Assembly (NCBI GenBank): GCA_020633195.1
Contig: JACKEC010000016.1
Span: 744,001-808,000, forward strand
DNA: 64,000 nucleotides
Origin: Sandaracinaceae bacterium
GTDB lineage: Bacteria; Myxococcota_A; Polyangia; Polyangiales; Sandaracinaceae
Direction: 5' to 3'
A model generated the notes under the pieces. That model was not told where the DNA came from, did not search any database, and saw only the letters and a list, made by a program, of their open reading frames with translations. Position numbers and translations under genes: made by a program. Below are positions 53,888-63,627 of the stretch, one piece after another (position 1 is the first letter of the stretch; every line of letters starts with the position of its first letter).

Positions 53888-55179
53888 CGCGCCTCGCGCG
53901 TGATCGTCGCGCTCGGCGGCTCGTCCGTCGTCGACTCGGTGAGGAAGAAGAGGGTGATGCCCACGCCCAACCCGATGGCCCCGAGGATGAGCGTGGCGTC
54001 GGCCGCGGTGTTGAAGGCGACGCCCTGATCCCGGAGGCTGGAGAGCACGTTGGGGTCCGGGGAGGACGCGCCGAGCTCGCCTTCGAACTGCGAGTGCTGA
54101 TGGGTCGCGAGACCGACGAGCACGCCGCCCGTGAGGAGCCCCGCGACCCCGAGCCCGCCGATCACCCAGGTGATCGGCGAGCGGTCGGTGCTCGCGGGGG
54201 GCGTCAGCGACGCCGTCACCCAGGCGCGCTCGTTGGCGCGGATCTCCACGCGGCCCTCCCAGGCTCGGTCGCCCGCGTGGCTGACCGCGACGGTGTGGTC
54301 GCCCACCCCGAGGGTCGGCAGCGCGAGCGGGACGAAGCCCGCCGGCTCGCCGTCGATCCGGATCAGCGCGCCGGTGCGGTTCGCGGTGACGGTGAGCGCG
54401 CCCGAGGGCGCGGGCAGCGGCTGCGGCTCGGCGACGGTGACCACGTCCCGATCCGCCTCGACCCGCGTGATGGTGCGCCACGGCTGGTAGCCGTCGACGG
54501 CGGCCTCGAGCACGTAGCTCCCTGGGGCGATCACGACCCGCTCGCCGAGCGCGCCCGCGGCGACCTCCGCGCCTTGCTCGTCGCGCACCACGTAGCGACC
54601 CGCGCGAGGGCCTCGGACGGTGAGACCGCCGAGGATCTGCTCGAGCGCGAGGTGCACCTCGACCTCCTGGCCGGCGACCGCCTCGACCTGCGCCGAGGCG
54701 CCTCGGTACCCCTCGAGCGCCGCGGTGATCTCGCGGGTGCCCGCGGGCACCGCCACGACCATCGGCGTCCGCCCGTAGCGGCCGCGGTCGCGTTGATCGA
54801 CGAACACGTCGGCGTTGGGCGGCGTGGTGACGACGCGGACGCGGGCCACGTGCTCGTCGAGCCGCGCGATGGCCTCGGTCGCGATCCGGCGCTGCGACTC
54901 CTCGTCGTCGTCGGAGGCGAGGTACTCGGAGTAGAAGAGGTACGTCTCCTCGTCCCGGTGGAGGCGCTCGAAGCAGCGCGCGATGTTGAACAGCGTCCCG
55001 GAGCTCGGGGCGATGCGCTGCACCGCGAAGAACTCCTCGAGCGCCGCCTCGTAGCGGCCGGCGACGTAGTGCCGCGCCGCCTGCTCGTGATGGAAGCGAG
55101 CCTGCGCGGCGAGGTCGGCGGACGCGATCGACGGCCACATCGCGAGGGCGACCAGCAGCGCCGACAACACTCGTTGCAT
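53884..55179 (-). CDS. TPR/PEGA-domain protein with C-terminal membrane helices (first copy)
   Basis: 431 residues. Signal peptide (LSALLVALAMWPSIASA). TPR-like part (ARHYVAGRYEAALEEFFAVQRIAPSSGTLFNIARCFERL), the same 'SEYLASDDDEESQRR' block as its paralogue, three to four PEGA domains (VVTTPPNADVFVDQRDRGRYGRTPMVVAVPAGTREITAALEGY), and two hydrophobic segments near residues 325 and 390 (WVIGGLGVAGLLTGGVLVGLA; ATLILGAIGLGVGITLFFLT). The paralogues differ in this anchor. One base separates it from the kinase upstream, which has its own periplasmic PEGA-like tail. Confidence 0.87.
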   Translation of the reverse strand: MQRVLSALLVALAMWPSIASADLAAQARFHHEQAARHYVAGRYEAALEEFFAVQRIAPSSGTLFNIARCFERLHRDEETYLFYSEYLASDDDEESQRRIATEAIARLDEHVARVRVVTTPPNADVFVDQRDRGRYGRTPMVVAVPAGTREITAALEGYRGASAQVEAVAGQEVEVHLALEQILGGLTVRGPRAGRYVVRDEQGAEVAAGALGERVVIAPGSYVLEAAVDGYQPWRTITRVEADRDVVTVAEPQPLPAPSGALTVTANRTGALIRIDGEPAGFVPLALPTLGVGDHTVAVSHAGDRAWEGRVEIRANERAWVTASLTPPASTDRSPITWVIGGLGVAGLLTGGVLVGLATHQHSQFEGELGASSPDPNVLSSLRDQGVAFNTAADATLILGAIGLGVGITLFFLTESTTDEPPSATITREAR

Positions 55180-55180
55180 G

Positions 55181-56719
55181 TCACCAACCGGCCAGGTCGT
55201 CGGCGCTCGCGCCGCGGGTGGCGACGGGTCGCAGCGTCACCTCGACGGTGTCGGGGCTGTCGTCGTCGAGCTCGACGGGCGCGTCGCGCCGGCCGCGGAG
55301 CTGCACGACCAGCGCGCGGGGCGGCGCCCCCTCCGTCACCTCGATCGGGCGCGGGGTGGTGCCGAGGACCTGGTCGCCCTCGCGGACGGTGGCGCCCGAG
55401 GGAGTCGACGTGATGGTGACGGTCCGCACCGTGGGCGCCGGCGGAGGCTCGGGCTCGGGCGGGGGCTCGGGCGCGGGCGGCTCGGCGACGACCACCGGCT
55501 CGGGCGTGGGCGCCTCGGGCGCCGCGACGGGCGGGGGCGTGACGACGGCCGGCTCGCGCGTCGAGGCATAGAGCCAGCCGCCGACCGCGAGCAGCGCGAC
55601 GGCGACGAGCGCGATCGCCCACCACGGTCGGCTCGGTCGCGCGGGCTCCGCGGCGGGGGTGCTCGTCCGATCCGTGATCGCCGCGAACTGGTCGGTCTCG
55701 TGCGAGGAGGCCAGCGGCGCCGCGTCGCTCCAGGCCGCCTCCCACGCCGCGAGGAGCTCGGCGCCGTCCTCGTAGCGGCGCGCGGGGTCCTTCTCCAGGC
55801 AGCGGTGGACGAGGTCGACGACGGGCTCGGGCAGATCGGGTCGGCGCTCGCCGAGCGGCGGGGGCGGCACCGTCGCGTGCGCCATGATGCACGAGTAGAC
55901 GGTCTCGGCGGGGAAGGGCACCTCCCCCGAGAGGAGCTCGTAGAGCATCACGCCGAGCGAGTACACGTCGGCGCGGGCGTCGACGAGCGCGCCGTCGCGG
56001 CTCTGCTCGGGCGCCATGTACAGCGGCGTGCCGATGATCTGGCCGGTCTTGGTCAGCCGCATCGACTCGTCCTCGACGGCGATCTTCGACATGCCGAAGT
56101 CGAGCACCTTGACCAGCTCGCGGTGGCGCTTCTTCGCCAGGAAGACGTTCTCGGGCTTGAGGTCGCGGTGGATGATCCCGGCGGAGTGCGCCGCGGCGAG
56201 CGCCGAGAGGAACTGCGGCGCGAGGCGCCGGACGTCGTCGTCGTCGAGCCAGGCGTGCCCGCCGCGCTCTCCGTGGCGGACCAGGCGGGCGCGGAGGTCC
56301 TCGCCGCGGAGCAGCTCCATCACGACGAACACGAGCCCGGTGTCCGGGTCGGTGCCGAGGTGGGTGACGTCGATGATGTTCTCGTGCTCGATGGAGCTGG
56401 CGGTGCGCGCCTCCTGGACGAGGCGGGTCACCGACTCCTTGTTGATGAGCGCCTCCGCGCCGACGACCTTGACGGCGAACTGGCGACCCAGCGTGATGTG
56501 CTCGGCTCGGTACACGGCGCCCATGCCCCCGCGACCGATCAGCTCTTCGATCCGATAGGCGCCCTCGAGGAGGGTGCCGGTCGGGAGCGATCGGCCGCCC
56601 GAGCGGGGGGTCGAGTCCACGGTGTCCGCGGTGCCGAGGTGGTCCTGGCTCCGTCTCGTGGCGCTCGTGCGCACGACGTCGTCATCGCGCTCCCGCGAGT
56701 CTGCTGAGCCGGACCCCAT
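55181..56719 (-). CDS. Transmembrane Ser/Thr protein kinase with extracytoplasmic PEGA-like domain
   Basis: 512 residues from ATG at 56719. Kinase domain residues 60-320 with all motifs: LIGRGGMGAVYRAEH, FAVKVVG, IIHRDLKPENVFLA, VLDFGMSKI, TPLYMAPEQ. After a linker, one membrane helix (WWAIALVAVALLAVGGWLYAS), a Pro/Glu-rich spacer and a C-terminal PEGA-like domain (VTITSTPSGATVREGDQVLGTTPRPIEV). It likely senses envelope state through the PEGA domain and signals inward. First gene of the kinase-PEGA-PEGA-kinase operon. Confidence 0.92.
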   Translation of the reverse strand: MGSGSADSRERDDDVVRTSATRRSQDHLGTADTVDSTPRSGGRSLPTGTLLEGAYRIEELIGRGGMGAVYRAEHITLGRQFAVKVVGAEALINKESVTRLVQEARTASSIEHENIIDVTHLGTDPDTGLVFVVMELLRGEDLRARLVRHGERGGHAWLDDDDVRRLAPQFLSALAAAHSAGIIHRDLKPENVFLAKKRHRELVKVLDFGMSKIAVEDESMRLTKTGQIIGTPLYMAPEQSRDGALVDARADVYSLGVMLYELLSGEVPFPAETVYSCIMAHATVPPPPLGERRPDLPEPVVDLVHRCLEKDPARRYEDGAELLAAWEAAWSDAAPLASSHETDQFAAITDRTSTPAAEPARPSRPWWAIALVAVALLAVGGWLYASTREPAVVTPPPVAAPEAPTPEPVVVAEPPAPEPPPEPEPPPAPTVRTVTITSTPSGATVREGDQVLGTTPRPIEVTEGAPPRALVVQLRGRRDAPVELDDDSPDTVEVTLRPVATRGASADDLAGW

Positions 56720-56925
56720 GGGTCCGAAGGATACCCCAACGGAGGCGTGGTGAGGTCCCCACGAACGCCGACGCCGGAGCCCGCGGTCCACCACGGACGC
56801 GGTGATCCCACGCTCTGCAGCGCGCGTGCCCCCGGGTTTCGTGGGCTCGCCGGGGCTCGACGCGTGATGCCGCTGTGACCGCGCAGTGCGCGGCGCACGG
56901 GGTTACAGGGTGGACACGACCCGGC

Positions 56926-57846
56926 TCAGATGTACGTGAGCCACTCCGCGTTCGGCACCTCGACGCCGCGGACCACCTGGAAGTAGCGATCCTGCACGCG
57001 CTTGGTGATCTCGCCGCGGGTGCCCGCGCCGATCGCGCGACCGTCGATCTCGCGGACGGGCGTCACCTCGGCGGCGGTGCCGCACATGAAGACCTCGTCG
57101 GCCACGTACAGCTCGTCGCGCGCGATCAGGCGCTCGCGCAGCTCGTAGCCCATCTCGCCGAGGAGCTGGATGATCGTGTCCCGGGTGATGCCGCCGAGGA
57201 TGCTCGCGCCGTGCGCCGGCGTGCTGACGATGCCGTCGCGCACCACGAAGATGTTCTCGCCGCTCGCCTCGGACACGTAGCCCTGCGCGTCGAGCAGGAT
57301 GGCCTCGTTGAAGCCGCGGGTGAGCGCCTCGCGCTTGGCCAGGATCGAGTTGACGTAGTGGCCGACGATCTTGCCCTTCGCCATCAGCATGTTGACGCCG
57401 GGGCGGGTGAACGAGCTGATGCAGGCGCGGATGCCCTTCTCGAGGCCCTCGTCGCCGAGGTACGCGCCCCACTTCCAGACCGCGATGGCGACGCGGGTCT
57501 TGTTGGTCATCGCGCCGAGGCCCATCGCGCCGTCGCCCACGAAGAACAGCGGGCGCAGGTAGCAGGACTTCAGCCCGTTCACGCGGACCGTCTCGACGCA
57601 CGCGTCGGCGATCTGCTCCTGGGTGAACGGCACCTCCATCGTCGCGATGTGCGCCGAGTCGAAGAGGCGCCGTACGTGCTCCCGGAGGCGGAAGATGGCG
57701 CTGCCGCCGTCGTCCGTGGCGTAGCACCGGATGCCTTCGAAGGCGCCGAGCCCGTAGTGGAGGGTGTGCGTGAGGATGTGGACGTTCGCGTCGTCCCACG
57801 CGATGAGCTCGCCATCCATCCAGATCTTCTCGACCTTGTCGACCAT
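56926..57846 (-). CDS. ilvE: Branched-chain amino acid aminotransferase (class IV PLP enzyme)
   Basis: 306 residues from ATG at 57846 with GAGGAGG upstream. Motifs: THTLHYGLGAFEGIRCY, LRPLFFVGDGAMG, HYVNSILAKREALTRGFNEAILLDAQGYVSEASGENIFVV (PLP Lys in NSILAK region and ExxxxN block) and GGITRDTIIQL, FMCGTAAEVTPV. Transfers the amino group between glutamate and Leu/Ile/Val keto acids. Stand-alone gene; a TACAAC -10-like element lies in the 86 bases before it. Confidence 0.95.
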   Translation of the reverse strand: MVDKVEKIWMDGELIAWDDANVHILTHTLHYGLGAFEGIRCYATDDGGSAIFRLREHVRRLFDSAHIATMEVPFTQEQIADACVETVRVNGLKSCYLRPLFFVGDGAMGLGAMTNKTRVAIAVWKWGAYLGDEGLEKGIRACISSFTRPGVNMLMAKGKIVGHYVNSILAKREALTRGFNEAILLDAQGYVSEASGENIFVVRDGIVSTPAHGASILGGITRDTIIQLLGEMGYELRERLIARDELYVADEVFMCGTAAEVTPVREIDGRAIGAGTRGEITKRVQDRYFQVVRGVEVPNAEWLTYI

Positions 57847-57932
57847 CCGCGGGCCTCCTCGCGGGGCGTTGTAGCACACGAGCGCGATGCGCCACCGGCC
57901 CGCCGGATTCTCTCCAGACGGGCCAATTGGAC

Positions 57933-60182
57933 CTATCGCACGAGCGCCTCGAGCTCGCGCCGAGCCTCGTCGTGATCGGGCTCGATCTCGAGGGCGCGCG
58001 AGTACGCGCGGCGCGCCTCGGGGTCGCGGTCCGCGGCGCTCAGGAGGCGCGCGAGGAGCACGTGCTCGAGGGCCATCGGGGGCGCGATCGCGCAGCCGCG
58101 CTGGGCCTCCGCGATGCACCGCGCGAGGAGCCCCGCGTCCCCCGGCGCGGCGGCGTACCGCGCGTAGGCGAGGTGGACGAGGAAGTGGCCCTCGTCGGGG
58201 CACAGCTCCACCGCCTCTTCGAACGCCTTCACGGCCTGCGCGAACGACGCCTTCTCGACCGCGCGCTGCCCGCGGCGGAAGCGCCGCTCGGCCTTGAGCA
58301 GCCGCTCGACGCGCTCGTCGAGCTCACCGTCAGGCTTCGCGCGCAGCCCGGACCCGGCCGCGTCGCGCTCGGGTGGATCGGGGAGCTCGACCGACGAGGA
58401 CGAGGACGCGAGCGTGAGCTCTGCGCGCGACGGCGGGGGCTCGGGCGCGGGCAGCTGCGCCGGCGGCTCGGACGGTGGCGCCGACGGCTCGGACGGTGGC
58501 GCCGGCTCCTCGACCGGGAGCCCGAGCGACTCGGCCGACGCGAGCACGGTCTCGGCCTCCACCCGCGACGAGGGCACGCTCGGGACGTAGGCGACCGACG
58601 TCCGATCGCGATCGGCGTCCGTCGGATCGGCGAGGTCGTCGGCGATGGGCGCCTCGGCCGACGGCGCGAGCGCGTCCCCCGACGGAATCGAGACCGACGC
58701 GAGCGAGATCGGCGCGGGCACCCCCGACGACGAGGGCAGCGTCGCCACCGCGGACGGAACGCTGGGCAGAGACGCGGCAGGCTTGGCGCGCGTGCGCAGC
58801 GGCTCCTCCGCCAGCGTCACCGCGTCGAGGCACTCCATCGCGTGCAACAGGATCGCCGCGTGCCCCGGGTCGCTGCTCCCCGCGAGGACCTCCGAGACCG
58901 TGCGGCTCCCGTCCGCGCGCCGGATCACCGCGCGCAGCCCGCGCTCCTCCGCGAGCGCGAGGAAGCGGACCATCTTGCGCGCCTCGGGGATCACGAAGCG
59001 GTGGCCGTGCTCCTCGAGGAGCTCGAGGATCTCGCGCGGGTCCCGCGTCGCGGTGAGCCCGCGGTAGGCGATCTCGGCGAGCCCGAGCTCGAGGTCGATG
59101 AGGTCCGGCGGCGGCTGTCGCTCCGCGGTGAAGCGGAAGGTCCCTCGACGCCACGCGAACAGCTCGAAGAGCTTGAGCCGCATCTGCTGCGCGAGCGCCT
59201 CCGACAGCTCGAGCGGCTCGATCGCGCCCATCTCCACGAGCACCTCGCCTTGTCGGCCCTCGCCGCGCCGCATCGCCTTGAGCGACTCCTTGAGCGCGAC
59301 CGGGCCGATCTTGCGCATGCGCGTCAGCACCTGGCCGAGGCACTCGCCCACCACGTTGCTCCGCACGTGGACCGGCACGCCCGCGCGGAAGTACACGACC
59401 TTCGTCGGCTCGGTCCCCTCGGTCGTCTCGCGCAGGTCCGGCGGGTGCACGCAGATGAGGGCGCCCGTCGCGCGCTTCTCCGCCATGCGGTGCAGCACGC
59501 GCGCGAAGGAGAGCTGATCGAAGGTGCCGACGAGGTCGCCCTGCGTGTCCTCTTCGGCGAGCTCTCGCACCTCGCGGCCCTCGATGCGACCATCGGTGTC
59601 GCGCCACTGCCACGAGTCGGGCGTCGGCTCGTCGAGGGTCGAGTCCTCGACGTCCTCGGCGATCGGGGACGGCGCCTCGAGCGCGCGGGTGAGCGGGGTG
59701 GGGTCCTCGCGCGGCGTGAGCGGCTCGGGCTCCGAGGGGAAGCTCGACGAGCGGCGGCGCTCCGCCTCGAGCAAGACGTGCTCCGTGCTGAGCACGCGGG
59801 TCTCGGCGGTGTGGGGCTCGACCGACGCGGCGCGCGCGACCACCCCCGACAGCTCCTCGCGCGAGCCGACGAGCGTCGCGAACGCGTCCACGCTCTCGGC
59901 GAGATCCGCGAGGGGCCCGTCCTCCGGCTCCGCGGCGGCGGTCAACACGACCCGCGCGCGCCGCCCGCCGGGCATCCAGCGGATCGCCTCGGCGGTGGTG
60001 ATGCCGTCGCGGCCCTCGAGGTCGAAGTCGATCACGACGACGTCGCTCGGCTCCTGGATGAAGCGATCCATCGCGCGCTCGCCGCTCGTGACCGCGCGGA
60101 CGTCGTGGCCCGCGTCCGTGAGCTCCGCGGCGAGCCGCGCCCCGAGCGCGGGGTCGGCGAAGACGATCAGGACCCGGCTCAC
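57933..60182 (-). CDS. Pseudo-receiver, DUF4388-type and TPR protein
   Basis: 749 residues from GTG at 60182, overlapping the glnE stop (GTGA). The receiver-like domain (1-120) keeps the phospho-Asp (VVVIDFDLEGRDG) and Thr (RVVLTAA), but the acid pair reads F-A-D (VLIVFADPALG) and the Lys is Val (AFATLVGSREEL). Residues 220-460 carry DUF4388-type features (LVGTFDQLSFARVLHRMAEKRATGALICVHPP ... VYFRAGVPVHVRSNVVGECLGQVLTRMRKI). After a long Ser/Pro/Ala linker, TPRs close the protein (KAFEEAVELCPDEGHFLVHLAYARY; AYSRALEIEPDHDEARRELEAL). A protein-protein adaptor probably not switched by phosphorylation. Confidence 0.82.
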   Translation of the reverse strand: MSRVLIVFADPALGARLAAELTDAGHDVRAVTSGERAMDRFIQEPSDVVVIDFDLEGRDGITTAEAIRWMPGGRRARVVLTAAAEPEDGPLADLAESVDAFATLVGSREELSGVVARAASVEPHTAETRVLSTEHVLLEAERRRSSSFPSEPEPLTPREDPTPLTRALEAPSPIAEDVEDSTLDEPTPDSWQWRDTDGRIEGREVRELAEEDTQGDLVGTFDQLSFARVLHRMAEKRATGALICVHPPDLRETTEGTEPTKVVYFRAGVPVHVRSNVVGECLGQVLTRMRKIGPVALKESLKAMRRGEGRQGEVLVEMGAIEPLELSEALAQQMRLKLFELFAWRRGTFRFTAERQPPPDLIDLELGLAEIAYRGLTATRDPREILELLEEHGHRFVIPEARKMVRFLALAEERGLRAVIRRADGSRTVSEVLAGSSDPGHAAILLHAMECLDAVTLAEEPLRTRAKPAASLPSVPSAVATLPSSSGVPAPISLASVSIPSGDALAPSAEAPIADDLADPTDADRDRTSVAYVPSVPSSRVEAETVLASAESLGLPVEEPAPPSEPSAPPSEPPAQLPAPEPPPSRAELTLASSSSSVELPDPPERDAAGSGLRAKPDGELDERVERLLKAERRFRRGQRAVEKASFAQAVKAFEEAVELCPDEGHFLVHLAYARYAAAPGDAGLLARCIAEAQRGCAIAPPMALEHVLLARLLSAADRDPEARRAYSRALEIEPDHDEARRELEALVR

Positions 60183-62977
60183 GAGGCCGGCTCCCAGGGC
60201 GCGGTCGCGTCGATCGGCGCGACGTGCTGCTCGAACAGCTCGCGCGCTCGCTCCGCCCGCTGCTGGTAGGTCTGGGCGAGCGCCTCGGCCGGGCTCAGCC
60301 CGTCCCGCGCGTGGATGGAGAGGACCCGGGCGACGTGGGAGCCGGATCGGCCGTGGGGCTCGAGCAGCGGCTCGCGGTTCTCGTCGTAGAGCTTCAGCGC
60401 CAGCTCGACGTCGCGCAGCAGGTCGTGGCTCGCGCGCAGCGCGTCGGCGTCGTGCGGGTCGAGCACGCCGTACGCGGCGAGCGCCTCGATCGCCTCGGGC
60501 GTGTTCGACGTGCGCACGCCGTGATCCTGTCCGTGACGCATCTGCAGCCACTGTACGAGAAGCTCGACGTCCGTGAGACCTCCGAAACCGAGCTTCGGGT
60601 GGTAGCGGCGGCGAGACTCCCCCGCGAGCTCGAGCTGCATGCGGCCGCGGATGTGCGCGAGCTCCTCCGGCGGCGTCTCGCCCTCGAGGTAGGCGAGCCG
60701 CACGAACCGGCGGGCGACCTCCTCGCTGGCCATCGGATCGCCCGCGACCGGGCGCGCGCGGATCAGGGCCTGGCGCTCCCACGCGGCGGCGCCGCGCTCG
60801 TGGTAGTTGTCGAACGCCGCGAACGAGACGACGAGGGTGCCGCGGCTCCCGCTCGGGCGCAGGCGCGTGTCCGTCTCGTACCCGGGCCCCTCGGCGTCGC
60901 GCTGCCGCAACAGGAGCATCGTCCGCTGCGCCATGCGGGTGAAGAGCTCGGCGTGGGTCGTGCCCCCGGTCGTCTCGCCGTCGACGTCGTAGAGGAAGAC
61001 GAGGTCGAGGTCGCCGCCGAAGCCGAGCTCGCGGCCCCCGAGCTTGCCCATCGCGGCGACCACCAGCGACGCGCCGCTCGGCTCACCCCAGCGCGAGTGC
61101 GCCCAGGCGCGGGCCCCCTCGAGCGCCGCGCGGATCTGCGCCTCGGCGAGCTCGCTCAGCCGGTCGGTCGCGAGCGCGCGATCGGCCTCGTGCGTGACGT
61201 AGGCGAGCCCGATCTGCAGCGTGAAGGTCCGCTTGAGGCGGCGCAGCTCGCGGACGAAGGCCTCCTCGTCCGGGACGCCCTCGAACGACGCGACGAGGGC
61301 CGCGTGGGTGTCGCGGATCTCTTCGCGGGTCGGCGCGTCGCTCGACAGGAGCAGGTCGACGTCCTCGGGGTGCCCGACGAGGGCGCTCGAGAGGGTGCCG
61401 CTCGCGCCGAACAGGGTCGCGAGGCGGCGCGTGGTGCGCGGGCGCTCGACGAGGAGCCGGCCGTACGACGCGGCGTTGCCGATGCGGGCGAAGAAGTCCG
61501 CGAGCCAGCGCAGCGCCGCGTCCGGGTCGGCGGCCCCGGCGACCTCGACGAGCAGCATCCGACCGAGCTCGGGCGTGGCCTCGCGCGAGACGGGGCCGAA
61601 CGGTCCGTCGGCGCGGCGCGCCATGCGCAGCAGGTGGCTCGCGCACTCGTGCGGATCCTGGACCGCGAGGAACGACTCGATGGCCTCCGCGATGGCCTCG
61701 GCGGGGCGACCCGCGGCTACGTCGTCGAGGAGGGCCTCGGCCTCGTCGTGCGCGGCCTCGAAGCCGGGCAGGAGCGACTCGAAGAGCGCCGCCACCTCGC
61801 GCTGCGCCGAAGCGAGCGCGGCCTCCATCTCGGCGGCGCTCGCGTGCCCGAGGCTCGTCGCGAAGCGCTCGAGGACCTCGCGATCCGCGGGGAGCACGTG
61901 GGTCTGGTAGCCGGTCCACACGTGGATGCGGTGCTCCACGCGGCGCAGCAGCGCCCACGCTCGCGTCAGGGTCTCGGCCTCGCGATCGGTGACCAGCCCC
62001 TCGGCCTGCAGCCGCCGCAGCCCCTCGAGCGTCCCGGGCACCTGGAGGCTCGGGTGCCGCCCGCCCCACACGAGCTGCAGCGTCTGCACGAAGAACTCCG
62101 CCTCGCGGATCCCGCCGCGGCCGAGCTTCACGTCGCGGTCCTCGTCGACGCTCAGCTCGCGGCGCGAGCGCTGCAACATCTCTTGCATCGCCGTGGCGAT
62201 GCTCGGGTCGACCACGCGGCGGTAGACGAACGGCCGGAGCGCGTCGAGGAGCTGCGCGCCGAACGCCCTGTCGCCGGCGACGGCCTGCGCACGCAACAGC
62301 GCGCCTCGCTCCCAGGTGCGGCCCCACGACTCGTAGTAGCGCTCCGCGGAGGCGAGCGAGTTCACCAGCGGGCCGCGGGAGCCCTCGGGCCGGAGCCGCA
62401 GGTCGACGCGGAAGCAGAAGCCGTCCTCCGTCACCTCGCTCATCGCCTGGACCGCGCGCCGGACGACCCGCGAGTAGAGCTCGTGCACCGACAGGTCCGA
62501 GCCCTCGACCGCCGCGTCGTCGGTCTCGTAGAAGAAGACGAGATCGATGTCGCTGCCGAGGTTGAGCTCGAGGCCGCCGAGCTTGCCCATCCCCAGGACG
62601 GTGAGGGGGACCGCGCAGGTCCCGCGGGACTCGGCCTCCTTGGTGCGGGCCCCGTCGAGCGCGGCGTCGATGATCACCGAGGCGAGGTGCGCCATCTCCG
62701 CCGAGGTCTGCTCGACGTCGGCGAGGCGCAGGACCTCGCGCAGGGCGATACGGATGACGGCCCGATGCCGGAATCGCCGCAGCGCGCGCCGGAGCTCGGG
62801 CCCGTCGGTCGGCGGCAGACCGACCCCGAGCTCGGCGGCGAGGGACTGCCGGTCGGCGGCCAGCGCGAGCGGCCGCGCGAGCACGTCGTCGAGCAAGGTG
62901 TCGTCCGCGCGGACGAGGGGGACGAGCCCCGCCGCGTGCTCGATCAGCGCTGCTTCGGCGTTTTCTTTCGAGATCAT
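60179..62977 (-). CDS. glnE: Bifunctional glutamine synthetase adenylyltransferase/adenylyl-removing enzyme
   Basis: 932 residues, close to E. coli GlnE. N-terminal deadenylylation domain motif MGKLGGLELNLGSDIDLVFFYE and RVDLRLRPEGSRGPLV; C-terminal adenylylation domain MGKLGGRELGFGGDLDLVFLYDVDGE and TDTRLRPSGSRGTLVVS; LTDVELLVQWLQMRHG near the end. It sets glutamine synthetase activity according to PII state. No glnB or glnA in the window. It overlaps the pseudo-receiver gene by four bases, an odd pairing of nitrogen control with an adaptor. Confidence 0.96.
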   Translation of the reverse strand: MISKENAEAALIEHAAGLVPLVRADDTLLDDVLARPLALAADRQSLAAELGVGLPPTDGPELRRALRRFRHRAVIRIALREVLRLADVEQTSAEMAHLASVIIDAALDGARTKEAESRGTCAVPLTVLGMGKLGGLELNLGSDIDLVFFYETDDAAVEGSDLSVHELYSRVVRRAVQAMSEVTEDGFCFRVDLRLRPEGSRGPLVNSLASAERYYESWGRTWERGALLRAQAVAGDRAFGAQLLDALRPFVYRRVVDPSIATAMQEMLQRSRRELSVDEDRDVKLGRGGIREAEFFVQTLQLVWGGRHPSLQVPGTLEGLRRLQAEGLVTDREAETLTRAWALLRRVEHRIHVWTGYQTHVLPADREVLERFATSLGHASAAEMEAALASAQREVAALFESLLPGFEAAHDEAEALLDDVAAGRPAEAIAEAIESFLAVQDPHECASHLLRMARRADGPFGPVSREATPELGRMLLVEVAGAADPDAALRWLADFFARIGNAASYGRLLVERPRTTRRLATLFGASGTLSSALVGHPEDVDLLLSSDAPTREEIRDTHAALVASFEGVPDEEAFVRELRRLKRTFTLQIGLAYVTHEADRALATDRLSELAEAQIRAALEGARAWAHSRWGEPSGASLVVAAMGKLGGRELGFGGDLDLVFLYDVDGETTGGTTHAELFTRMAQRTMLLLRQRDAEGPGYETDTRLRPSGSRGTLVVSFAAFDNYHERGAAAWERQALIRARPVAGDPMASEEVARRFVRLAYLEGETPPEELAHIRGRMQLELAGESRRRYHPKLGFGGLTDVELLVQWLQMRHGQDHGVRTSNTPEAIEALAAYGVLDPHDADALRASHDLLRDVELALKLYDENREPLLEPHGRSGSHVARVLSIHARDGLSPAEALAQTYQQRAERARELFEQHVAPIDATAPWEPAS

Positions 62978-63004
62978 TCGGAAAATCAGGGGTCTAACGG
63001 CCGG

Positions 63005-63033
63005 TTGACGCTCCCGGGGCCGTAGAGTACAAC
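63005..63033 (+). promoter_or_regulatory. Sigma-70-type promoter for yajC-secD
   Basis: TTGACG (63005-63010), 17-base spacer, TACAAC (63028-63033). The expected start is near 63040, leaving a leader of about 110 bases before the GTG at 63152. The leader is purine-rich near 63130 (gggtaagg), which includes the ribosome-binding site. Confidence 0.65.
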
Positions 63034-63151
63034 CCCGCGGCCCTGCCGGACGGGGAGGCGTTCAGCCTCTGGAATAGAGCGGTCCGCGCGAGGGTAGGGG
63101 CGAGCACCGACAGGGCTCGCCCGAGCAGTCTGTGCGAGACGGGTAAGGTAC

Positions 63152-63625
63152 GTGCTCACGGTATTCCTAGACTTCCTGTGGTGGCTCCAGCCTTCGGCCT
63201 CCGGTGGCGGCGGTGGCGGTGGCGGTGGCGCTGCCGACGCGGCCTCGGGTGGCGGATACAGCTGCGCCATGCAGGGCGGTCTGATGGCCGTGATGCTGGT
63301 CGTCTTCTACTTCTTCCTCATCCGTCCCGAGCAGAAGCGGCGCAAGGAGACGGAGGAGATGCTGGCCTCGATCCGCAAGGGCACCAAGGTGCGCACCGCG
63401 GGCGGGATCCTCGGCGAGGTCATCTCGATGAACGAGGGTGAGGTCGTCCTCCAGATCGCGAAGAACGTCCGCATCAACATCCTCCGGGCGAACATCTCGA
63501 CCGTCGAATCGGCCCGCTTGGCCGAGGCCGAGAAGACCGCCGACAAGAGCTCCGACAAGAGCTCGGACAAGGAGCCCGAGGCGGGCTCCGACGAGTCCAG
63601 CGCCGAGGCGAAGGACAAGGCCTGA
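63152..63625 (+). CDS. yajC: Preprotein translocase subunit YajC
   Basis: 157 residues from GTG at 63152. Gly-rich head (GGGGGGGGG), single membrane helix (GGLMAVMLVVFYFFLIRPEQKRRKE) with the YajC hallmark FYFFLIRPxxKRxKE, then TVRTAGGILGEVISMNEGEVVLQIAKNVRINILRANIS matching the conserved cytosolic domain, and an acidic/Lys tail. Part of the SecDF-YajC accessory complex; the next gene is secD, the classical order. Confidence 0.95.
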   Translation: MLTVFLDFLWWLQPSASGGGGGGGGGAADAASGGGYSCAMQGGLMAVMLVVFYFFLIRPEQKRRKETEEMLASIRKGTKVRTAGGILGEVISMNEGEVVLQIAKNVRINILRANISTVESARLAEAEKTADKSSDKSSDKEPEAGSDESSAEAKDKA

Positions 63626-63627
63626 TC

